DNA of 64,000 nt from Mesorhizobium muleiense (GCF_900099905.1 NZ_FNEE01000007.1:124001-188000), one strand, 5' to 3'; positions 9,764 through 18,739 are shown, counted from the first letter of the stretch. The notes: a model not told the origin generated them from the letters alone. Program-made: numbers and translations.

Positions 9764-10174
9764 ATGGACAGCAAGGTCGTCAGTCTGAAGTCGAAGCTCG
9801 AGATTTACAAAGCGTGCAGCGGCGGCGGCAACCTTGCCGACTGTCCGGTGCGCGACGTGATCCAGGGCATCAGCAACAAATGGAGTTCGCTGCTGATGAT
9901 GGCGCTGGCCGAAAAGCCGTACCGGTTCGGCGAATTGCGGCGGCTGGTGCCCGACATTTCCCAGCGCATGCTCACCCAGACGCTGCACGATTTGCAGCGC
10001 GACGGTTATGTCCATCGCGAGGTCTTCCCGACCAAGCCGCCGAGCGTCGAATACAGTCTGACCGATCTCGGACGCTCGATGTTCGGGCCCCTGCATCAGC
10101 TGCTCCAATGGGCCGAGCTCAATCATGGCGCGGTGCGCGCTGCGCGGAACGCTTTCGACGCCGCCGAGACCTGA
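9764..10174 (+). CDS. HxlR-family transcriptional regulator
   Basis: A 136-residue winged-helix DNA-binding protein. The HxlR hallmark [20 protein letters not shown] lies near residues 26-45, followed by [21 protein letters not shown] (recognition helix) and the wing [21 protein letters not shown]. Two cysteines (in YKACSGGG and LADCPVRD) sit where QorR-type family members have redox-sensing cysteines, so oxidant or quinone sensing is plausible. The ATG at 9764 was chosen because the upstream alternative adds a non-conserved basic stretch. It probably controls the divergent oxidoreductase and itself. Confidence 0.9.
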   Translation: MDSKVVSLKSKLEIYKACSGGGNLADCPVRDVIQGISNKWSSLLMMALAEKPYRFGELRRLVPDISQRMLTQTLHDLQRDGYVHREVFPTKPPSVEYSLTDLGRSMFGPLHQLLQWAELNHGAVRAARNAFDAAET

Positions 10175-10255
10175 CTCATCGATACCAGGAGCGATGGCTT
10201 GATTTGCCGATAGCGCTGAAGGATTGTCCGGCCTGGGCGAGACGATTCGGCGGCA

Positions 10256-11473
10256 ATGGGCAATTCTCTGGACATCGCGATTGCCGGCGCCGGCCCGGCC
10301 GGGCTGGCCGCGGCGCTCTATCTGAAGCGTGCCGGGCATCGGGTCACCATCTTCGAGCGCTTCGACGAGCCAAAGCCGGTCGGGTCCGGGCTGATCCTGC
10401 AGCCGACCGGGCTGACGGTGCTTGCCGATCTTGGTGTGCTCGACGACATCCTGGCGCTGGGCAGCCGCATCGACCGGCTGCATGGCGCCGATGCGAAAAC
10501 CGGCCGCACCGTGCTCGACGTCCGCTATGATGCGCAGCGCCGCAGTCGTTTCGGGCTGGCGGTGCACCGGGCGGCCTTGTTCGGCGTGCTTTTCCGCGCC
10601 GTCCGGCGCGAGGCGATCGCCATCGAAACCGGCGTCGAGCTCGAGACGCTGGAAACCGGCGAACGGGCAACGCTGATCTGCGGCAACGGGCGAAGGATAG
10701 GGCCGTTCGATCTGGTCGTCGATGCCAGCGGTTCGCGCTCCAGATTGCGGCAGCGCGTAGGGAATTCGGGGGAGCCGCGGCCGCTCGCCTATGGCGCGTT
10801 CTGGGCGTCGCTCGGCTGGCGCGGCGACCGTTTTGACGAACACGCGCTGCTGCAGCGCTACGACAGAGCGAGCGTGATGATCGGCGTGCTGCCGATCGGC
10901 AGACCGGAACCGGTTGCCGAGAAGATGGCAGCATTCTTCTGGAGCCTGAAGCCGGCGGACGCAGAGCAGGTCAGGGCGACAGGCCTCGACTCCTGGAAGG
11001 CGAGGCTGGTTCGGCTGTGGCCCGAATGCGAGGCGTTCACGCGCCAGATCGACAGTTTCGATCAGCTTTCGCTGGCGCGCTACGGCCATCACACGCTCAA
11101 GCTGCCGGCCGGACGGCGATGGGCGATCATCGGCGATGCGGCACATTCGACCAGCCCGCAGCTCGGGCAAGGGGCGAACATGGCGCTGCTCGACGCGGCG
11201 GCGCTCAACTATGCGCTCATAGGAACGGATCGTGTCGATACTGCGCTGGAGGCCTATGTCCGGGCGCGGCGATGGCATGTCCGGGTCTTTCAGGCGCTGT
11301 CGCTGATGCTGACGCCGTTCTACCAGTCGGATTCGACCGTGATGCCGTTCGTCCGCGACAGGCTGGTGGCGTCGGTGGCAAGAATCCCGCCGGCGCCAAA
11401 CATCCTTGCCTCGATGGTGGCTGGAACCATGATCGATCCGTTCAGGCGGATCGGTATCAAGGAAGCGCAGTGA
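10256..11473 (+). CDS. FAD-dependent monooxygenase (PHBH/salicylate hydroxylase-like)
   Basis: A class A flavoprotein aromatic hydroxylase fold of 405 residues. The FAD-binding motif AGAGPAGLAAALYLKRAG lies at about residues 10-27, followed by FER. The second FAD motif is GDAAHSTSPQLGQGANMALLDA near residue 295. The DG-type motif region is FDLVVDASGSRSRLR near residue 160. The substrate is unknown. It follows the HxlR gene by 81 bases on the same strand and may be co-transcribed. Its 3' end overlaps the convergent GST gene by 17 bases. Confidence 0.9.
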   Translation: MGNSLDIAIAGAGPAGLAAALYLKRAGHRVTIFERFDEPKPVGSGLILQPTGLTVLADLGVLDDILALGSRIDRLHGADAKTGRTVLDVRYDAQRRSRFGLAVHRAALFGVLFRAVRREAIAIETGVELETLETGERATLICGNGRRIGPFDLVVDASGSRSRLRQRVGNSGEPRPLAYGAFWASLGWRGDRFDEHALLQRYDRASVMIGVLPIGRPEPVAEKMAAFFWSLKPADAEQVRATGLDSWKARLVRLWPECEAFTRQIDSFDQLSLARYGHHTLKLPAGRRWAIIGDAAHSTSPQLGQGANMALLDAAALNYALIGTDRVDTALEAYVRARRWHVRVFQALSLMLTPFYQSDSTVMPFVRDRLVASVARIPPAPNILASMVAGTMIDPFRRIGIKEAQ

Positions 11474-12218
11474 CCGCCTCGCAGCGGCGGATGAGTTTCG
11501 AAAGGTGCGCACCCTTCGCTTGCAGGAATGCATGAAGGCGCTGTGGATAGTCCGGGGTGACGGCGTCCATCACCGACTTGCGTTCGTGCAATCGCTTTCG
11601 CCAGGCCTCGACACGCGGCTTTCCGCTCAGGATGCCGAACGCGCCGATCCGATCGAAGGCGTCGAAATAGCGGAAGACTGGCCCAAAGACAGCATCGACC
11701 AGTGAAAAGCGCTCGCCGGCAAACCATCGCCCAGCCCGGCCAGCCGCCAGTTCCGCTTCGAGACGATCGAACATTGCCGACAGAGCTTTGCTTTCGGTAA
11801 GAAAGGCGGCCTCGGTCGGTGCGGAATAGAACCGACCGATTGCGTTGAGGATGGCCGAGCCGAACTCGATCCAGGCGCGATGCCGGGCGCGGACCAGCGG
11901 GTCGGCAGGATGCAGTGGGTTGGCCAGCGTTTCCTCGAGAAATTCGAGGATGACCGCCGATTCGAAGATCACCGTTTCCTCGCCGTCCTGCTGCACGCGC
12001 AGCAGCGGTACCTTGCCGAGCGGCGATATCGCCTTGAACCAGGCCGGTTTTTTGGCGAGATCGATGGTGAGGCGTTCGAACGGCACGTCCTTTTCGGCGA
12101 GCGAGATCGCCGCGCGCTGCACATAGGGACAAAGGTGGTGGCTGACGAGAACGAGCTTGTCGGTCACCAGGCCGCCCGTCTCCGGAATGTCGACGATCTC
12201 GCAGGTTTCATGTTTCAT
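11457..12218 (-). CDS. glutathione S-transferase family protein
   Basis: A 253-residue protein with an N-terminal thioredoxin-like domain (KLVLVSHHLCPYVQRAAISL at about residues 21-40) and an all-helical C-terminal domain. The CPYV motif places a cysteine at the active site, as in omega- or beta-like classes, which favour thiol transfer and dehydroascorbate reduction over classic conjugation. The GSH-binding turn is PLGKVPLL followed by ESAVILEFLEE. It is divergent from a MarR gene across an operator array and is probably its target, perhaps in electrophile or oxidant defence. Confidence 0.9.
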   Translation of the reverse strand: MKHETCEIVDIPETGGLVTDKLVLVSHHLCPYVQRAAISLAEKDVPFERLTIDLAKKPAWFKAISPLGKVPLLRVQQDGEETVIFESAVILEFLEETLANPLHPADPLVRARHRAWIEFGSAILNAIGRFYSAPTEAAFLTESKALSAMFDRLEAELAAGRAGRWFAGERFSLVDAVFGPVFRYFDAFDRIGAFGILSGKPRVEAWRKRLHERKSVMDAVTPDYPQRLHAFLQAKGAHLSKLIRRCEAVTALP

Positions 12219-12238
12219 GGCAGTGCCTTCCGATATAA

Positions 12239-12298
12239 ATGCAGTTGCATCTATATAGATGCATTTGCATCCATTGGTAAGCTTGATGCAATTGCATC
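12239..12298. promoter_or_regulatory. array of MarR-type palindromic operators
   Basis: Three boxes of the form ATGCA-N-TTGCAT occur at 12239-12250 (N=G), 12259-12270 (N=T) and 12286-12297 (N=A). The last box is part of the perfect 14-bp palindrome GATGCAATTGCATC. Between boxes 1 and 2 lies a perfect 18-bp palindrome, TGCATCTATATAGATGCA, at 12246-12263. All sit in the 98-bp divergent region between the GST and MarR genes, where a MarR dimer would block both promoters. Confidence 0.75.
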
Positions 12299-12316
12299 TA
12301 TCGCCTATGCTGCATC

Positions 12317-12769
12317 ATGACGGAGAATCCTTCGCCGGCGGCCATCAAAGCCTGGGCGCGCCTGATGCGCGTTTCGCGCCAGCTGCTGGAACGGGCCGAA
12401 GACGCGCTGAAGGACGCCGGCTTGCCGCCGCTTGCCTGGTACGACGTGCTGCATGAGCTTGCCGAAGCCGGCGAGGGCGGCTTGCGGCCATTCCAGCTGA
12501 TCGAGCGCACCCTGTTTGCGCAGTACAACGTCTCGCGGCTGCTGGCGCGGCTCGAAGCGGACGGACTGGTCGAGAAGCTCAGGGTTGCCGATGACGGTCG
12601 CGGACAGACGGTCCGCATCACCGGCAAGGGGCGCGAGATGCGCCGCCGGATGTGGGCCGTCTACGGGCGATCGATCGCCGAGCTGGTCGGCGCCAGGCTC
12701 TCCAATAATGACCTGGAAACCTTGTCGGCTCTGCTCGGGCGGCTGCGTCATCCGGCGATGCCGGAGTGA
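12317..12769 (+). CDS. MarR-family transcriptional regulator
   Basis: A 150-residue winged-helix regulator. The dimerisation helix comes first (AIKAWARLMRVSRQLLERAE), followed by the DNA-binding core (GGLRPFQLIERTLFAQYNVSRLLARLEADGLVEKL) and the wing (VADDGRGQTVRITGKGREM), with the DxRxxxxxLT-type signature. It has no cysteine, so it is unlike the redox-sensing OhrR type and is expected to sense a small ligand. It probably represses itself and the divergent GST gene through the palindromes between them. Confidence 0.92.
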   Translation: MTENPSPAAIKAWARLMRVSRQLLERAEDALKDAGLPPLAWYDVLHELAEAGEGGLRPFQLIERTLFAQYNVSRLLARLEADGLVEKLRVADDGRGQTVRITGKGREMRRRMWAVYGRSIAELVGARLSNNDLETLSALLGRLRHPAMPE

Positions 12770-12805
12770 TGTGGTCCCGCTGGCGCTGACGGTCGCTTGC
12801 AGCCG

Positions 12806-13234
12806 TCAGGCACTGCCCCAGAGGAATGCCAGTGCCGCCAGCACGCCAAGCATGACGCGAACCAGATGCAGATTGCCCCATTTGACGATCAGCGCCCGCG
12901 CTTGCAGATTGACGGCGGCCGCGTCCATCGCCGCCAGCAACCGGTTTGTCGGCATCATTACGATCAGCGTCCATGGCCATGGCAGGATGATCAGCACTGC
13001 CCCGATGAGATAGCCGAGACTGCCGGTTAGCCACCAGGCAACGACACCAAGAACACAGGCGACGACGGCAATCGACGCCTGCATGGCGGCGCCGCGCTTG
13101 TAGGAAAGCTGCCATTCCTGCAGCAGTGCACGGTCGTCAAGGCGAAGCCGCGCCGGTTGCTCGGCAACGCTGATATAGATGGCGGCGCCCGCGAAAGCGG
13201 CGGCAACAGTCAATGCAAGCAGGCCGACGAGCAT
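12806..13234 (-). CDS. DUF1772-like small integral membrane protein
   Basis: A 142-residue protein with four hydrophobic segments, at about residues 1-20, 50-70, 73-95 and 120-140. The segments SVAEQPARL and LIVMMPTNRLL fit the anthrone oxygenase-like DUF1772 family, whose bacterial members have no established function. The start at 13234 follows a good site (GGAGAG) on the reverse strand. An in-frame extension to 13441 would add 69 low-complexity residues across the intergenic repeats and was rejected. It is divergent from a TetR regulator. Confidence 0.75.
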   Translation of the reverse strand: MLVGLLALTVAAAFAGAAIYISVAEQPARLRLDDRALLQEWQLSYKRGAAMQASIAVVACVLGVVAWWLTGSLGYLIGAVLIILPWPWTLIVMMPTNRLLAAMDAAAVNLQARALIVKWGNLHLVRVMLGVLAALAFLWGSA

Positions 13235-13254
13235 TTTTCTCTCCGCAACATGCC

Positions 13255-13284
13255 GTACGAGCGGTGGCGGTACGAGCGGTGGCC
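13255..13284. repeat. 15-bp tandem direct repeat in the TetR/DUF1772 intergenic region
   Basis: GTACGAGCGGTGGCG is followed at once by GTACGAGCGGTGGCC, differing only in the last base. It lies just upstream of the DUF1772-like gene, close to its ribosome site. It could be a slipped-strand duplication or a pair of regulator half-sites containing GTAC. Confidence 0.7.
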
Positions 13285-13359
13285 GTTCCGGCCTGGAAGT
13301 GTCAAAAAGCGGAGATAGGGCTTGCCCCGGGTCCGACAATACGTCATAGACGCGCCGAA

Positions 13360-13372
13360 CCGTAACGTACGG
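13360..13372. promoter_or_regulatory. inverted repeat, candidate TetR operator
   Basis: CCGTA-ACG-TACGG has perfect 5-bp arms and is followed by a further partial copy (TACGG at 13373-13377). It lies about 40 bases upstream of the TetR start and in the divergent region with the DUF1772-like gene, where autoregulation would be expected. The assignment rests on position only. Confidence 0.45.
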
Positions 13373-13412
13373 TACGGCCCTGGTCGCCGCCGTTATCGAG
13401 CAGGAAAAGAGT

Positions 13413-14066
13413 TTGTTGCAGGCAAGCGTCGACATCGACACCAGCGAAGCGCTGACCGAGCGGCAGAAAGCCGTGCTCGACGCCGCACTTCGGCTGCTGG
13501 TCGAGGAGGGCGATCAGTTGACCATGACCGCGGTGGCGCGGCGGGCAAGCTGTTCCAAGGAAACGCTCTACAAATGGTTCGGCGATCGCGACGGGCTGTT
13601 GACGGCAATTGTTCAATGGCAGGCCTCCAAGGTGCGGGTGGTGCCGGTCGACGGCAAGGGGCTTACCCTTGCTTCGCTGACGGTGAGCCTCGCACGCTTC
13701 GCTTCGGACTGGCTCAAGGTGATTTCGAGCGACACATCGATCGCGCTGAACCGCGTCGCCATTGGCCGTGCTGGCTCGGGCAATGACGATCTTGGCGCCA
13801 TCGTGCTGGAGAACGGGCGTTTCGCGCTGGCCCGGCGCCTGAAGCCGGTGCTGGAGGCCGGTCGGCAGGCCGGGCTTCTCGAGTTCTCGGATGCCGAAGC
13901 GGCATTCCGCACCTTTTTCGGGCTGGTCGCCCGCGACGTGCAGATCCGCCTGCTGCTCGGCGACCGGCTAAAATTGACTGATGCGGCGATTGGCGGCGAT
14001 GCCGTCCGGGCGACGCAGCAGTTTCTCGCTCTTCACGGAGCAAAAACCGGGCCGCAAGGCCTCTAG
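13413..14066 (+). CDS. TetR-family transcriptional regulator
   Basis: A 217-residue regulator. The N-terminal helix-turn-helix runs from RQKAVLDAALRLLVEEG through MTAVARRASCSKETLYKWFGDRDGLL (about residues 18-65). The C-terminal ligand domain is helical and includes a segment typical of the AefR-like C-terminus (FFGLVARDVQIRLLLGDR). No ATG or GTG is available before the helix-turn-helix. The frame closes at a TAG 66 bases upstream, so translation probably starts at one of two tandem TTG codons (13413, 13416) behind GGAAAAGAG. The likely target is the divergent membrane protein gene. Confidence 0.88.
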   Translation: MLQASVDIDTSEALTERQKAVLDAALRLLVEEGDQLTMTAVARRASCSKETLYKWFGDRDGLLTAIVQWQASKVRVVPVDGKGLTLASLTVSLARFASDWLKVISSDTSIALNRVAIGRAGSGNDDLGAIVLENGRFALARRLKPVLEAGRQAGLLEFSDAEAAFRTFFGLVARDVQIRLLLGDRLKLTDAAIGGDAVRATQQFLALHGAKTGPQGL

Positions 14067-14114
14067 AGCCGGATGATTTCAGGTCAAGTCGACCTGAACT
14101 CTGAATCCGGCTCT
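14065..14114. repeat. palindromic repeat, GAGCCGGAT family
   Basis: The arms AGAGCCGGAT and ATCCGGCTCT enclose an inner inverted repeat TCAGGTC...GACCTGA. It begins inside the TetR stop codon and could end that transcript. The sequence type resembles dispersed palindromes common in Mesorhizobium genomes; this is from memory and was not searched. Confidence 0.65.
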
Positions 14115-14127
14115 AAATCAAAGAGAT

Positions 14128-14178
14128 AGAGCATGATGTCGTCCGAAAACCGCTTCACACTTTTCGGCATCATGCTCT
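14128..14178. repeat. palindromic repeat, GAGCATGAT/CCGAAAA family (copy 1)
   Basis: The arms AGAGCATGAT and ATCATGCTCT enclose CCGAAAACCG...CTTTTCGG. A second copy lies at 28831-28878, and a more distant relative at 18348-18393. It lies 27 bases before ilvC and would form a strong hairpin in the ilvC leader. Confidence 0.8.
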
Positions 14179-14180
14179 GA

Positions 14181-15224
<1,044 letters not shown>

Positions 15225-15253
15225 TCGAAATCCGCAATTTTGTCATTGCACAG

Positions 15254-15286
15254 GAAAAACCGGCGGAGCGCTCCGCCGGTTTTTTT
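15254..15286 (+). terminator. rho-independent terminator of ilvC
   Basis: A perfect palindrome with half-site ACCGGCGGAGC, preceded by a run of A and followed by seven T. It lies 30 bases after the ilvC stop. With the A-run it could also work in reverse, ending the convergent PilZ transcript. Confidence 0.93.
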
Positions 15287-15334
15287 ACATGAAGGCCGTG
15301 TGGTTGGCTGGTTGGACAATGCCGCTCAGGGGAT

Positions 15335-15619
15335 CTAGCCGTAGTGCCAGTGGGGCTTTGGCTCGGTGCCGGTGAACATCACGCCGATGCGGTTCTCGCG
15401 GCGCCAGCGGACCACTGCCTTGTAGGCGATGCCGTCGGTCGGCACATAGAGCAGGAACTCGTCGGGCACGCGAGCGTCGATCGAGACCATCAATTCGGCG
15501 CCGCCGTCATGCATGTTGCGCACCGTGCACGTGACCTCGGAATTGGTGATGCCGGTCAGGATCGTCGCGCCCTTGAAGACGCGCTGCCTGCGTTTGTCCC
15601 TGTTTTCGTCTTCAGCCAT
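15335..15619 (-). CDS. PilZ domain protein
   Basis: A 94-residue single-domain protein. A basic N-terminal motif (RDKRRQRVFKGA) is in the place of the RxxxR c-di-GMP-binding arm. The second motif region reads NMHDGGAEL, where canonical binders have (D/N)xSxxG. The central Ser is replaced by Asp, so c-di-GMP binding is uncertain. The rest is a small beta barrel (DEFLLYVPTDGIAYKAVVRWRRENRIGV). Many such proteins exist in Rhizobiales without known roles. Confidence 0.85.
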   Translation of the reverse strand: MAEDENRDKRRQRVFKGATILTGITNSEVTCTVRNMHDGGAELMVSIDARVPDEFLLYVPTDGIAYKAVVRWRRENRIGVMFTGTEPKPHWHYG

Positions 15620-15731
15620 CGCGCATAATCCCTGGTGCGATCGGCAGGATAATTAGGCCCGCCTGATAAACATAGCGTTATCGTCGCGAAAAGGACGCAA
15701 AGGACTTCAGAAGAAGGGTGGGTCAGATGAA

Positions 15732-15758
15732 AACGGCGCCGCGCGGCGCGGCGCCGTT
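15732..15758 (-). terminator. hairpin terminator of the BA14K-type gene
   Basis: The arms AACGGCGCCGC and GCGGCGCCGTT have a 5-base loop. On the reverse strand the hairpin is followed by TTTTC. It lies 22 bases after the stop of the BA14K-type gene. Confidence 0.65.
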
Positions 15759-15779
15759 GGAGTTTATCAGTCGCACCAC

Positions 15780-16346
15780 TCAGCTATAGGGCGACCAGCA
15801 CTGCTGGCGCGGACCGCCGTAGGGCTGGAACGTATTGTCCCAGGCGCGATAGGACCGATAGCGGTCGTAGCACCAGCGGACATGGGCGCTGGAAAGCCGT
15901 TCCGTGCGATACTGACGCCGAGGCGGGTAGTAGCGCGGCTCATAATAGCTCGGCCCACTATAGTAGTTGTAGGCGGGCAGCCCGAGACCCAGGCCGAAAT
16001 AGATCGCGGAATCATTGAAGTGACGGCGGTGATGACGACGGTGGCGCCAGCGCCGGTCGTCGTGATCACGCCATCTCCAGGCTTCGTCGCGACCGCGCCA
16101 TCTCCGATCATTGCCACCGCGCCACTCCCGGCCGCCGTGCCGATTGCGCCAGCGCCATTCGCTCCGCCTGTCGTTGCCACCGGCCCAGCTTTCGCGGACA
16201 GGCACAACCTCGGCGGCGACGGCGTTGGCCGGCATCGGCAGCACGGGTTTGGCAATCGGTCCGGCGAACGCGGGGGCCGACAGGCCGGCCATCAGACCCA
16301 GAGCCAGCAGCCCGGATCTGACAGAAAAAGAAAAGAGCGGGTTCAT
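15780..16346 (-). CDS. BA14K-family secreted protein
   Basis: A 188-residue exported protein. It has a clear signal peptide ([20 protein letters not shown], with cleavage probably after PAFA) and a middle section extremely rich in Arg, Trp, His and Asp ([15 protein letters not shown] and similar). It ends in a C-terminal BA14K domain with [19 protein letters not shown] and a second Cys in [10 protein letters not shown]14K of Brucella is immunoreactive and lectin-like; the role here is unknown. The ATG at 16346 follows GGAGAG on the reverse strand. An in-frame start four codons upstream is less likely. Confidence 0.85.
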   Translation of the reverse strand: MNPLFSFSVRSGLLALGLMAGLSAPAFAGPIAKPVLPMPANAVAAEVVPVRESWAGGNDRRSEWRWRNRHGGREWRGGNDRRWRGRDEAWRWRDHDDRRWRHRRHHRRHFNDSAIYFGLGLGLPAYNYYSGPSYYEPRYYPPRRQYRTERLSSAHVRWCYDRYRSYRAWDNTFQPYGGPRQQCWSPYS

Positions 16347-16505
16347 TGCACTCTCCAAGAGATCTCAGGCCCCACGCCCGGCGATGAAGAATGTCATTCA
16401 TGCAGCTTCGCGCCTGAACGGAGGATGAACGGAAAGGTTTCGTCAACCATCGCGGGCAGGGCGGGCCCTTGTTTTCGGCCGCGCTTGTGGGCAAAGGTCA
16501 CCGCC

Positions 16506-17618
16506 ATGTCGCTGCGCCTCGCCACCTTCAATGTCGAAAACCTGATGAACAGGTTTGATTTTTCCGGATACCGCAACCAGCTCAACGAGGATCGCACGCT
16601 GGCGCTCTTCGACATCCAGAGCGAGGCCGAATACAAGATGCTGGAGCAGGCGCGGGCGATCGCGCAATCCGACGATACGCGGCAGCTGACGGCATTGGCC
16701 ATCGCCGCCACCCGCGCCGACATCATCTGCATGCAGGAGGTCGACAATATCGAGGCGCTGAAGGCTTTCGAACACGGCTATCTGTTCAGGATGGTCGGGC
16801 ATGGCTACCGCCAGAAATACACCACCGCCGGCAACGATTCGCGCGGCATCGACGTCGCCGTGATGATGCGCAACGAGACCGCGCAGGGCCAGCCGATCGA
16901 ATTCGTGCGCATGACAAGCCACGCCTATGTCACGTTCGAGCAGTTCGGCCTGCACACGCCGGACCTGGCAGCGTTCGGGCATCAGGCCAACCAGCGCATC
17001 TTCCGGCGCGACTGCCTGGAAATCGACCTGACCGTCGGTGGCGTGCCGCTGACGCTCTATCTGGTGCATTTCAAGTCGATGGGCGCGCCCCGCAACGGTC
17101 TCGACGGGCGCCAGACGACGATGCCGCTGCGCATCGCTGAGGCGCAAGCGGTGCGCCGGATCATCGAGGAGCGTTTCGGTGGGGATCACGCCGCCGACAA
17201 ATACTGGGCGATCTGCGGCGACATGAACGACTATCGGCAGCGCGTGAAGATCTCCGGCGACGCCTTTGACGGCTACCGCTTCGAGGTGATCGACGAGAGC
17301 CAGTCCTGCCTCAACGTGCTCACCGCCGGCGGCTTTTGCGAGAATGCGGTCGAGCGGCGCCCGGAAATGGACCGTTGGACCTTGTACCATACGCGCGGGC
17401 CGCAAGAGCGGCATCTGTGCCAGCTCGACTACATCCTGTTGTCGAAGGCACTGGCAGCCAGGAACGCGACCGCCGTTCCCGACATCATCCGCAACGGCCA
17501 GCCCTGGCGCACGATCTTTCCGGCAGGCCAGGAGGTGGACCGGTTTCCGCGTTGCGGCTGGGACCGGCCGAAGGCGTCGGACCACTGTCCTGTGGCGATG
17601 ACCCTTGAAATGACCTGA
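16506..17618 (+). CDS. endonuclease/exonuclease/phosphatase-fold protein
   Basis: A 370-residue member of the DNase I-like phosphohydrolase fold. The metal-binding motifs are in order: LRLATFNVENL at the N-terminus, DIICMQEVD near residue 78 (catalytic Glu), IDVAVMMRN, GDMNDY near residue 240, and the closing KASDHCPVAMTL with the catalytic Asp-His. There is no signal peptide. The substrate (nucleic acid or phosphoester) is unknown. It is followed 12 bases later by a NUDIX gene and probably forms a two-gene operon with it. Confidence 0.88.
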   Translation: MSLRLATFNVENLMNRFDFSGYRNQLNEDRTLALFDIQSEAEYKMLEQARAIAQSDDTRQLTALAIAATRADIICMQEVDNIEALKAFEHGYLFRMVGHGYRQKYTTAGNDSRGIDVAVMMRNETAQGQPIEFVRMTSHAYVTFEQFGLHTPDLAAFGHQANQRIFRRDCLEIDLTVGGVPLTLYLVHFKSMGAPRNGLDGRQTTMPLRIAEAQAVRRIIEERFGGDHAADKYWAICGDMNDYRQRVKISGDAFDGYRFEVIDESQSCLNVLTAGGFCENAVERRPEMDRWTLYHTRGPQERHLCQLDYILLSKALAARNATAVPDIIRNGQPWRTIFPAGQEVDRFPRCGWDRPKASDHCPVAMTLEMT

Positions 17619-17630
17619 GGATCGTTTTCG

Positions 17631-18347
17631 TTGAGCTTCGACCTGCCGCGCAACATCATCCTTCCGGTCGACGCCGTCGATGTCAGGCTCGACCCCGGCC
17701 CGCACCCGTTCGAACGCGACAATGCGCAAGCGATCGCCGAGAATTGGCGGCGCGAGACCGCAGCCAACCCGGCGCTGTTCGACGGCACCGTGGTGCTGCT
17801 TTCGGCGCTCCGCTATCGCGACAGCAGCCTCGTCGGCCGCTGCCATGCGGTGCGCTACTCGACCTTCATGCTTTGGCGCGGCAATCGCCAGGTGGCGGGG
17901 GCCGAGCACGCCTATGCCCATGCCATGCTGGTCGCCGGCGACAATTCGCTGGTGGCGATCCGCATGGCGTCGCACACCGTCAATGCCGGTCGCGTCTACT
18001 TCGCCGCCGGCTCGTTCGAGCCAACCGATTTCCGCGACGGCCTTGTCGATGTCGACTTCAACATGATCCGCGAGGTGCGGGAAGAAACCGGCCTCGACCT
18101 TGCCGGCGCGGCGCGCGGCAGGCGCTACTATGCCCTGTCGACGGCAACCGGCACGGTGATCTTTCGCCGCTATCGCGAGATTGCATCCGCCGACGAGGTC
18201 GCGCAGCGCATCAGCGCCTTTGTCGCCACCGAGGCAGAGCCGGAGATCGACGGGCCTGTCGTCATCCGCAGTGCCGATGACCTGCCGGACGGGCTGATGC
18301 CGCACATGAAGCCACTGATCGAGTGGCATTTTGCCGGCAAGGACTAA
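17631..18347 (+). CDS. NUDIX hydrolase family protein
   Basis: A 238-residue protein with a Nudix box in the middle. Gly in AAGSFEPTDF starts the box and NMIREVREETGLDL provides the REVxEExGxxL core. The N-terminal half is a separate domain (NPALFDGTVVLLSALRY) as in larger Nudix proteins that act on nucleoside diphosphate derivatives. The gene begins with TTG at 17631, the first start after the upstream stop. The substrate is not predictable. Confidence 0.85.
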   Translation: MSFDLPRNIILPVDAVDVRLDPGPHPFERDNAQAIAENWRRETAANPALFDGTVVLLSALRYRDSSLVGRCHAVRYSTFMLWRGNRQVAGAEHAYAHAMLVAGDNSLVAIRMASHTVNAGRVYFAAGSFEPTDFRDGLVDVDFNMIREVREETGLDLAGAARGRRYYALSTATGTVIFRRYREIASADEVAQRISAFVATEAEPEIDGPVVIRSADDLPDGLMPHMKPLIEWHFAGKD

Positions 18348-18393
18348 CGCATCGGGCCGAAAATCGGAATCGATTTTCGGAAAGCACGACGCG
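18348..18393. repeat. palindromic repeat, CCGAAAATCG family
   Basis: GCATCGGGCCGAAAATCG is followed by the near-complementary CGATTTTCGGAAAGCACGACGC. It starts at the NUDIX stop codon and could serve as its terminator. The CCGAAAA/TTTTCGG core links it to the copies at 14128 and 28831. Confidence 0.7.
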
Positions 18394-18404
18394 CAGATTC
18401 AAAA

Positions 18405-18496
18405 TGTTAGAGCGTACTTTGTGCGTCCAAGTGGACGCACGTCGCTGTTTCGAAGTGTTAGAGCGTACTTGTGCGTCCAAGTGGACGCACGTCGCT
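18405..18496. repeat. tandem hairpin repeat (two units)
   Basis: A 41-42-bp unit beginning TGTTAGAGCGTACTT occurs at 18405-18446 and again at 18456-18496. Each contains the hairpin GTGCGTCCA-AG-TGGACGCAC (18421-18440, 18471-18490) and ends GTCGCT. The second unit abuts the stop codon of the reverse-strand gene at 18497. A role in 3'-end formation is possible. Confidence 0.85.
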
Positions 18497-18739
18497 CTAA
18501 TGACGCATTTTGTTTTCGATGGTTTTGCGGTCGTTGCGGGCGGCGACGAAAAACAGCATGACGCCGATACCCAGCAGCGCACCCATCGTCGTTCCCATCG
18601 TCTGACCAACAACCTGCTGGAAATCGGCGGTGACATGATCGGGGTTGGCCATGCCGTAGCTGGCCAAATACCACCAAAAGCCCGCCAATGCGGCCTCGAT
18701 AATCACCGTCACCAAAGCCACTCGCTCTTTCTTGCTCAT
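18497..18739 (-). CDS. small two-helix membrane protein
   Basis: An 80-residue protein that I do not recognise. It has two transmembrane segments: VALVTVIIEAALAGFWWYLA at about residues 8-27, and MGTTMGALLGIGVMLFFVAA at about residues 49-68. The tail is basic (RNDRKTIENKMRH). The ATG at 18739 was chosen because the upstream extension (to 18850) is Arg/Pro-rich and lacks a membrane segment. The gene lies downstream of the exporter operon on the same strand, 122 bases after its last gene, and might be co-transcribed. Confidence 0.6.
   Translation of the reverse strand: MSKKERVALVTVIIEAALAGFWWYLASYGMANPDHVTADFQQVVGQTMGTTMGALLGIGVMLFFVAARNDRKTIENKMRH

Noticed and set aside
13235..13441. 69-residue N-terminal extension of the DUF1772-like protein
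   Set aside because: It runs across intergenic repeats and lacks a membrane segment. The ATG at 13234 has a good ribosome site.
18405..18496. CRISPR-like array
   Set aside because: Only two units with an internal palindrome occur, with no spacers of uniform length and no cas genes.
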